Assembly (NCBI GenBank): GCA_017425305.1
Contig: JAFOOW010000126.1
Coordinates: 1 to 10,181 of the forward strand
Reading direction: 5' to 3'
DNA: 10,181 nucleotides
Origin: Peptostreptococcaceae bacterium
Lineage (GTDB): Bacteria; Bacillota; Clostridia; Peptostreptococcales; Peptostreptococcaceae
A program made the position numbers and the translations under genes. Each line of letters starts with the position of its first letter. Position 1 is the stretch's first letter. Shown piece after piece: positions 5,764 to 10,181 of the stretch. The notes under the pieces were generated by a model. It saw only the letters and a list, made by a program, of their open reading frames with translations, ran no database searches and was not told where the DNA came from.

Positions 5764-7764
5764 ATGTTTAACAAATCAGCCTTTAAGGTAAATATGCCAG
5801 AAATCAATGCGTATATAGTGGTTATTGGAATTCTTAGTTTAATACTAATGTATTACAATATATATATAGGAATGCTTGTATTCTTAGCTTTTATATATAT
5901 AGTTTTTCATAATTGGAAAATAAGAGATATTAGAAGCAAAGAGTGGAATAAATATATTCAAGATTTGGCTTTAGACATAGATGAAGTTAACAAAAAAGCT
6001 ATATTAAATCTTCCAATACCTCTATGTATATTAGAATTTGATGGTAGTATTACATGGTACAATACAAAGTTCCATGAAATGAATGAAGAAGAAGATACAC
6101 TAGGTATGAATATAGAAAGTCTTGTTAAAAATATAGACTTAAGAAAAGTTCTAAATGAAAATAAGGAAATGTACACTAATATAAATTATAAAGATAGAGA
6201 TTATACTATTGTTTATAATGTTATAAAAAGTGAACAAGAAGAAAAATCAAAGTATTTAATGATGCTTTATTGGCTAGATAAAACTGATTATCTAGAACTA
6301 GAAAATAAATATAATAATGAAAAGAATGTAATAGCTTTAATACAGGTAGATGCATATGAAGAAGTTTTACAAAGTGCGCCAGAGGAAAGAAGACCTTTAA
6401 TAAATGTTGATATAGATAAAACATTAGCATATCTAGAATCAACTTGTAATGGGGCTTTAAAGAAAACTTCTAATGATAAATATATTTTAATTTTAAATAA
6501 CCAAGAGTTACAAAGACTAGAAGCAGATAAATTTTCTATATTGGATACTATAAGAGAGATTAATCAAGAAAATAATCTTCCAGTTACTATAAGTATAGGA
6601 ATTGGTATAGATGGAAAAACAATAAATGAAAATATTAAACTAGCAAATGGAGCATTAGACTTAGCGTTAGGTAGAGGTGGAGACCAAGCTGTAATAAAGA
6701 CTAAGGATAAATCTGTATTCTATGGAGGTAAGTCTAAGGCCGTAGAAAAGAAAACAAAAGTAAAATCAAGACTGATAGGTCATGCATTAAGAGAAATTGT
6801 ATTAGAAAGTAAAAACATATATATAATGGGTCATAAGTATCCTGATATGGATGCTATGGGTTCAGCAGTTGGAATATATGATATATGTAAAGCATGTAAT
6901 AAACAGGCTAATATTGTCTTAGATAACTCAAATGATTCTATAGATGAATTTGTAAAGAGATTAAAAGATAATGAATATTACTCAGATATATTTATATCAA
7001 AAGATGATGCAATTAAAAATTGTACAAAAGATACTTTAGTAATTGTAGTAGATACCCATAGACCAAGCTTTACTGAATGTCCAGAATTAACTATGATTTC
7101 TGACAAGGTAGTAGTAATAGACCATCATAGAAGAGGTGTTGAATTTATAAATGACACAGTTCTTCTATTCCATGAAACTTATGTATCATCTACATGTGAG
7201 ATGGTTACTGAGTTAGTACAATATATGGAAGATGATGTTAAGATAAATAAATTAACAGCAGAAGGTTTAATGGCAGGTATATGTTTAGATACTAAAAACT
7301 TTGCATTTAAAACAGGTGTGAGAACCTTTGAAGCAGCATCTTATTTAAAGAAAAAAGGTGCGGATACTATAGAAGTTAAAAAGTTATTTAATTCAACTTT
7401 AATAGATTTCGTAACAAAGGCAGAGATAATACAAAGTGCTAAGGTTATTGATGAAAAGATATGTCTAGCTTACTCTAAAGCTGAAGTAAGCAATATAAAT
7501 ATAATTGTAGCTCAAGCTGCAGATGAACTCCTAAATATAAAAGATGTTGAAGCATCATTTGTTTTAGGTAAAACTAAATCAGGAACAATCTTTGTAAGTG
7601 CTAGATCATTAGGATCTATAAATGTTCACGTGCTTATGGAAAAACTAGGTGGCGGTGGTCATATAGACATAGCAGGAGCTCAGATTGAAGATACTTCTTT
7701 AGAAGAAGGATATAATAAGGTATTAGATATAATAAATAAATATCTAGAGGAGGAAGCAGAGTAA
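5764..7764 (+). CDS. gdpP: Cyclic-di-AMP phosphodiesterase GdpP
   Basis: A 666-residue membrane-anchored enzyme with the full GdpP/YybT architecture. Two transmembrane helices lie at about 14-32 and 34-49. A PAS-like domain follows at 80-170 (haem-binding in some homologues). A degenerate GGDEF domain ends near RGGDQAVIK at 304-312. The DHH catalytic domain has [16 protein letters not shown] (His357, Asp361, Asp363), VVDTHRP (Asp430), VIDHHRR (Asp453-His454-His455) and LDTKNF (Asp509), all expected metal ligands. The C-terminal DHHA1 domain has [12 protein letters not shown] at 629-640. It should hydrolyse c-di-AMP to pApA, affecting potassium balance, cell-wall stress and beta-lactam tolerance in Firmicutes. 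The catalytic set appears intact. Start ATG 5764 follows AGGAGGG at 5753-5759. Its TAA overlaps the ATG of rplI (TAATG), so the two are translationally coupled. Confidence 0.96.
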   Translation: MFNKSAFKVNMPEINAYIVVIGILSLILMYYNIYIGMLVFLAFIYIVFHNWKIRDIRSKEWNKYIQDLALDIDEVNKKAILNLPIPLCILEFDGSITWYNTKFHEMNEEEDTLGMNIESLVKNIDLRKVLNENKEMYTNINYKDRDYTIVYNVIKSEQEEKSKYLMMLYWLDKTDYLELENKYNNEKNVIALIQVDAYEEVLQSAPEERRPLINVDIDKTLAYLESTCNGALKKTSNDKYILILNNQELQRLEADKFSILDTIREINQENNLPVTISIGIGIDGKTINENIKLANGALDLALGRGGDQAVIKTKDKSVFYGGKSKAVEKKTKVKSRLIGHALREIVLESKNIYIMGHKYPDMDAMGSAVGIYDICKACNKQANIVLDNSNDSIDEFVKRLKDNEYYSDIFISKDDAIKNCTKDTLVIVVDTHRPSFTECPELTMISDKVVVIDHHRRGVEFINDTVLLFHETYVSSTCEMVTELVQYMEDDVKINKLTAEGLMAGICLDTKNFAFKTGVRTFEAASYLKKKGADTIEVKKLFNSTLIDFVTKAEIIQSAKVIDEKICLAYSKAEVSNINIIVAQAADELLNIKDVEASFVLGKTKSGTIFVSARSLGSINVHVLMEKLGGGGHIDIAGAQIEDTSLEEGYNKVLDIINKYLEEEAE

Positions 7765-8213
7765 TGAAAGTTATATTATTAAAAGATATAAAAGGGACAG
7801 GTAAAAAAGGTGATGTTAAAGAAGTTAGTGATGGATACGCTAGAAACTTTTTATTCCCTAAAAAATTAGCTGTTCAAGCAGGAACTACAGAAGTAAAAGA
7901 ATTAAATGAGAAGAAAAAATCTCAAGAAATAAAAGAACAAAAAGAATATGAAGCAGCAGTTGAGTTAGGAAAGAAAATGGAAGAAATGAACGTAACTTTA
8001 TACTCTAAAGCTGGAGATGGTGGTAGATTATTCGGGTCTATAACATCTAAAGATGTTGCAGCTCAAATAAAGAAAGAGCATGGAATAGAAGTAGATAAGA
8101 GAAAAGTTATGTTAGATGAACCAATAAGAACATTAGGTTCAAGATTCGTTGAAGTAAAAATACATCAAAAGGTAGTTACAAAAATAAGAGTTGATGTAAG
8201 AGAAAAACAATAG
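7764..8213 (+). CDS. rplI: 50S ribosomal protein L9
   Basis: A 149-residue L9 of normal length. The N-terminal rRNA-binding domain shows [20 protein letters not shown] and the signature [16 protein letters not shown] (21-36). A long charged helix (about 41-75) links to the C-terminal domain with [13 protein letters not shown] (87-99) and [12 protein letters not shown]9 binds 23S rRNA near the L1 stalk and influences reading-frame maintenance. Start ATG 7764 overlaps the gdpP stop codon by one base (TAATG), with AGAGGAGGA at 7746-7754 as ribosome binding site. It is followed 23 bases later by dnaB; gdpP-rplI-dnaB is a conserved Firmicute block. Confidence 0.98.
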   Translation: MKVILLKDIKGTGKKGDVKEVSDGYARNFLFPKKLAVQAGTTEVKELNEKKKSQEIKEQKEYEAAVELGKKMEEMNVTLYSKAGDGGRLFGSITSKDVAAQIKKEHGIEVDKRKVMLDEPIRTLGSRFVEVKIHQKVVTKIRVDVREKQ

Positions 8214-8236
8214 ATAATACACTAGAGGTGATGTAA

Positions 8237-9565
8237 ATGGAGGATATAGGAAGAATTCCTCCACATAGTGTGGAGTCTGAGCAGTCGATACTAGGGTCTA
8301 TACTATTAGATAAAGATGCCATAATTACTGTTACAGAGACTATTCAACCAGAGGATTTTTATAAAGAGGCTCATAAAATAATATACGAATGTATGTTAAA
8401 GCTAAATAGTAAAAATGAGCCAATAGATTTAATAACATTAACAGAAGAGTTAAAAAAGCAAGATAGTCTAGAAAATATAGGTGGAATAAGCTATATAACT
8501 AGTTTATCAACAATAGTGCCAACAACTACTAATGTTAAATACTATGCAGATATAGTTAAAGAAAAATCTGTTCTTAGAAAATTAATAAAAGTATCTAATG
8601 ACATACTAAACTCAGGATATGATAATTCTGTTAAAGTAGAAGAGATACTAGAACAAGCTGAAAAGAAAATCTTTGATATATCACAAGAAAAATCTAGTGA
8701 AGATTTTAAATCTATAAATTCAGTACTTATGGATACTTATGATATGATTGAAAAGTTATATACTAACAAAGAAGAAATCACAGGTATAACTACTGGATTT
8801 GATGATTTAAATAAAAAGATAAATGGATTACAGAGAACTGACTTAATACTTGTAGCTGCACGTCCTGCTATGGGTAAAACAGCATTTTCACTTAACTTAG
8901 TTCAAAATGCTGCTTTAAAAGGAAATGCATCTGTAGCTGTTTTCAGTTTAGAGATGTCTAAGGAACAGTTAGTTCAACGTATGCTATCAGCACAATCAAA
9001 CGTGGAACTAAAGAAAATAAAAACAGGTAATTTAGATGAAAATGATTGGCCAAGAATTATAGATGCAATGTCTGTATTATCAAATGCTAATATTTATATA
9101 GATGATACGCCTGGTATAAAAATGAGTGAATTAAGATCTAAGTGTAGAAAGCTAAAAATAGAAAAAGGCTTAGATTTTGTATTAATAGATTATCTTCAAC
9201 TTATGGAAGGTGAAGGTAATAACGAAAATAGACAACAAGAGATATCTAAAATATCTAGATCGTTAAAAATAATAGCAAAAGAATTAAACTGTCCTGTAGT
9301 AGCACTATCTCAGCTATCACGTGCTCCAGAACAAAGATCAGACCATAGACCTATGTTATCGGATTTAAGAGAATCTGGTTCTATAGAGCAGGATGCAGAT
9401 ATAGTTATGTTCTTATATAGAGATGAGTATTATCATCCTGATTCAGAGCGTAAGAATATAGGTGAAATTATCATATCTAAAAATAGACATGGAGAAACAG
9501 GATCTGTAGAACTAGTATGGCTTGGTGAAATACAAAAATTTGCTAACAAAGCTAGAGAAATGTAA
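8237..9565 (+). CDS. dnaB: Replicative DNA helicase DnaB
   Basis: A 442-residue replicative helicase (named dnaC in Bacillus subtilis). The N-terminal helical collar domain (about 1-150) opens IGRIPPHSVESEQSILGSIL. The RecA-like motor includes ITTGFDDLNKKINGLQ, Walker A ARPAMGKTA (208-216), catalytic Glu239 in SLEMS, Walker B VLIDYLQL with Asp318 (315-322), the sensor segment ALSQLSR (356-362), and the basic finger KNRHG (Lys415, Arg417). The hexameric ring unwinds DNA 5'-3' on the lagging strand, consistent with its neighbours ssb and rplI. There is no intein insertion at the Walker motifs. Start ATG 8237 follows AGAGGTGATG at 8224-8233. It is the last gene of the operon begun at the MazG-like gene, closed by a large hairpin two bases after the stop. 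Confidence 0.98.
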   Translation: MEDIGRIPPHSVESEQSILGSILLDKDAIITVTETIQPEDFYKEAHKIIYECMLKLNSKNEPIDLITLTEELKKQDSLENIGGISYITSLSTIVPTTTNVKYYADIVKEKSVLRKLIKVSNDILNSGYDNSVKVEEILEQAEKKIFDISQEKSSEDFKSINSVLMDTYDMIEKLYTNKEEITGITTGFDDLNKKINGLQRTDLILVAARPAMGKTAFSLNLVQNAALKGNASVAVFSLEMSKEQLVQRMLSAQSNVELKKIKTGNLDENDWPRIIDAMSVLSNANIYIDDTPGIKMSELRSKCRKLKIEKGLDFVLIDYLQLMEGEGNNENRQQEISKISRSLKIIAKELNCPVVALSQLSRAPEQRSDHRPMLSDLRESGSIEQDADIVMFLYRDEYYHPDSERKNIGEIIISKNRHGETGSVELVWLGEIQKFANKAREM

Positions 9566-9566
9566 T

Positions 9567-9624
9567 ATAAAAATATCCACATGTTAATAATTATAAAAAT
9601 TATTATTCATGTGGATATTTTTAT
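9567..9624 (+). terminator. Large hairpin terminator after dnaB, carrying inverted DnaA-box-like sequences
   Basis: A perfect 17-bp stem pairs 9567-9583 with 9608-9624 (core ATATCCACATG / CATGTGGATAT). An imperfect AT-rich upper stem and a short loop follow. The 3' arm contains TTTTT at 9618-9622 and the 5' arm AAAAA, so it could terminate in both directions. Each arm includes ATATCCACA (9573-9581 on +, 9610-9618 on -), one base from the DnaA box TTATCCACA. Confidence 0.75.
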
Positions 9625-9651
9625 ATAATTAATAAATAAAAGATATACACA

Positions 9652-9686
9652 TTATCCACAGGTTGATTGTTAATAAATGTTGATAA
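9652..9686. promoter_or_regulatory. DnaA-box cluster between dnaB and the next gene
   Basis: TTATCCACA at 9652-9660 is a perfect DnaA box on the + strand. TGTTAATAA (9668-9676) and TGTTGATAA (9678-9686) are minus-strand near-matches (TTATTAACA, two mismatches; TTATCAACA, one mismatch), spaced exactly 10 bases apart, i.e. on the same face of the helix. AT-rich sequence lies upstream at 9619-9650. With the flanking sites at 9573, 9610 and 9744, this makes a cluster of sites within about 190 bases. DnaA binding is inferred. Confidence 0.6.
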
Positions 9687-9698
9687 TATGTATATAAC
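9670..9698 (+). promoter_or_regulatory. Possible promoter for the 100-residue unknown protein, overlapping DnaA-box-like sites
   Basis: TTAATA (9670-9675) and TATAAC (9693-9698) are separated by 17 bases and lie 26 bases before ATG 9724. The match is only moderate. Two near-match DnaA boxes occupy the -35 and spacer, so bound DnaA would block it. Confidence 0.35.
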
Positions 9699-9723
9699 TA
9701 AGTTTTAGAATAAGGAGTAAAAA

Positions 9724-10026
9724 ATGATAAGATTAATATATTTATATCCACAGTGTGGATTTTTAGGAAATGAAACTAATATATGTAGAATAATAGATGA
9801 TAAAATTAAAGAAACTATAGTTATCTATGGAATAGATAAAAAACATTCTATAGAAATATATATTACAAATACATACACAGGAGAAAATAAGTTAATATAT
9901 AAAATAGATTCAATTAATGAAATAGAATTATTTATAGAAAAATTAAAATATGAAGAAAATAATATTAAAAATCAAGATGACTTATTTTCTATAGAAAAAT
10001 ACATACTAAAAAAGTTTAGTATGTAA
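9724..10026 (+). CDS. Hypothetical 100-residue protein between dnaB and purA
   Basis: I do not recognise this protein. It has 100 residues and begins MIRLIYLYPQCGFLGNETN. The rest is Ile-, Lys-, Asn- and Glu-rich, with alternating strand-like segments (ETIVIYGID, HSIEIYITN, KLIYKIDS) followed by two likely helices (INEIELFIEKLKYEENN and LFSIEKYILKKFS). This suggests a small alpha/beta domain. There is no signal peptide, transmembrane helix or clear metal site; Cys11 and Cys21 are the only cysteines. It looks like a real gene: AAGGAG at 9712-9717 is well placed for ATG 9724, codon style matches its neighbours, and it fills the dnaB-purA gap in the same direction. The start region overlaps a DnaA-like palindrome (9746-9760), and an AT-only hairpin spans its stop codon. 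Confidence 0.7.
   Translation: MIRLIYLYPQCGFLGNETNICRIIDDKIKETIVIYGIDKKHSIEIYITNTYTGENKLIYKIDSINEIELFIEKLKYEENNIKNQDDLFSIEKYILKKFSM
9744..9762. repeat. Palindrome of two opposed DnaA-box-like sequences inside the start of a gene
   Basis: ATCCACA-G-TGTGGAT (9746-9760) is a perfect 15-base inverted repeat. The left arm reads ATATCCACA (9744-9752, one mismatch to the DnaA box); the right arm reads AAATCCACA on the minus strand (9754-9762, two mismatches). It lies within codons 7-13 of the unknown gene. Confidence 0.55.
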
Positions 10027-10032
10027 AAAAGT

Positions 10033-10061
10033 TTGAAAATGCATCGAATGTTTGATAAAAT
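10033..10061 (+). promoter_or_regulatory. Promoter of purA
   Basis: TTGAAA (10033-10038), a 17-base spacer and TAAAAT (10056-10061) with a TGA extension at 10053-10055 form a near-consensus SigA promoter. Transcription should begin near 10068, about 37 bases before purA. Confidence 0.8.
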
Positions 10062-10104
10062 GGAAAAGTAAAGTGTTCGAAAAAATGACTTAGAGGTGAA
10101 TTAA

Positions 10105-10181
10105 ATGAAAACTGTTGCTATAGTAGGATCTCAATGGGGAGATGAAGGTAAAGGTAAAGTTATAGATTACTTAGCTACACA
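10105..10181 (+). CDS. purA: Adenylosuccinate synthetase, N-terminal fragment cut by the window end
   Basis: The first 25 codons are visible and contain the family signature GSQWGDEGKGKVID, which includes the GTP-binding loop and the catalytic Asp of the WGDEGKGK motif. The enzyme joins IMP and aspartate, using GTP, to make adenylosuccinate, the first committed step from IMP to AMP. Start ATG 10105 follows AGAGGTG at 10092-10098. It has its own promoter at 10033-10061. The rest lies beyond the window, so completeness cannot be judged. Its place after dnaB and one small gene fits the clostridial near-origin order. Confidence 0.96.
   Translation, partial: MKTVAIVGSQWGDEGKGKVIDYLAT

Noticed and set aside
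9619..9700. A second replication origin at the DnaA-box cluster
   Set aside because: Only one perfect box, no dnaA or dnaN beside it and no convincing DnaA-trio or GC-rich flank. A regulatory or titration site is the simpler reading.
10001..10024. ACATACTAAA / TTTAGTATGT hairpin as terminator of the unknown gene
   Set aside because: A 10-bp A-T-rich stem, but it is followed by an A run, not T, on the + strand. It would fit only a minus-strand transcript, for which there is no gene here.
1..10181. CRISPR array, insertion sequence, prophage, tRNA or rRNA
   Set aside because: No regularly spaced repeats, transposase-like frames, attachment duplications or RNA-gene signatures were seen; the region is mostly ordinary conserved core genome.

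Overview
The window is a low-GC, Gram-positive chromosomal segment. Codons are strongly A/T-ending, Shine-Dalgarno sites are strong (AGGAGG-like), promoters are TTGACA/TAAAAT-like, and genes run tightly head to tail, all on the + strand. The genes present (YedF and DUF3343 selenium-type proteins, DUF951, a fold-type-I aminotransferase, rpsF-ssb-rpsR, a MazG-like protein, DUF2232, gdpP, rplI, dnaB, purA) and their order suggest a clostridium of the Peptostreptococcaceae, i.e. Clostridioides difficile or a relative. That assignment is inference from gene content and style; no 16S rRNA is present. In Firmicutes this block usually lies near the replication origin.

Layout. Positions 1-530 hold the 3' end of a beta-propeller-like gene. 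yedF (648-1238) follows with its own promoter and terminator. Next come a DUF3343 gene (1339-1602) and a DUF951 gene (1614-1799), which are closely coupled. An extended -10 promoter and a G-rich ribosome binding site lead into a PLP-dependent aminotransferase (1875-3077), closed by a terminator. A 291-base gap holds a near-consensus promoter and a structured leader in front of the rpsF-ssb-rpsR operon (3369-4374, terminator at 4381-4408). The leader resembles the S6:S18-binding mRNA element.

A second promoter at 4436-4444 starts a five-gene run: MazG-like, DUF2232 membrane protein, gdpP (c-di-AMP phosphodiesterase), rplI and dnaB. It ends in a large hairpin at 9567-9624. Beyond it lies an AT-rich gap with a perfect DnaA box and several near-matches, then an unrecognised 100-residue protein (9724-10026). 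A near-consensus promoter then precedes the first 25 codons of purA, cut by the window end.

Together these genes cover ribosomal proteins (S6, S18, L9), replication (SSB, DnaB helicase), c-di-AMP turnover (GdpP), purine synthesis (PurA), and a small selenium/sulfur-handling pair at the left. Most of the window is conserved core genome. The parts least explained by known families are the rpsF leader with two mutually exclusive folds, the DnaA-box cluster between dnaB and purA with the uncharacterised gene it overlaps, and the small spacer repeat upstream of rpsF. No mobile element, CRISPR array, tRNA or rRNA was seen.
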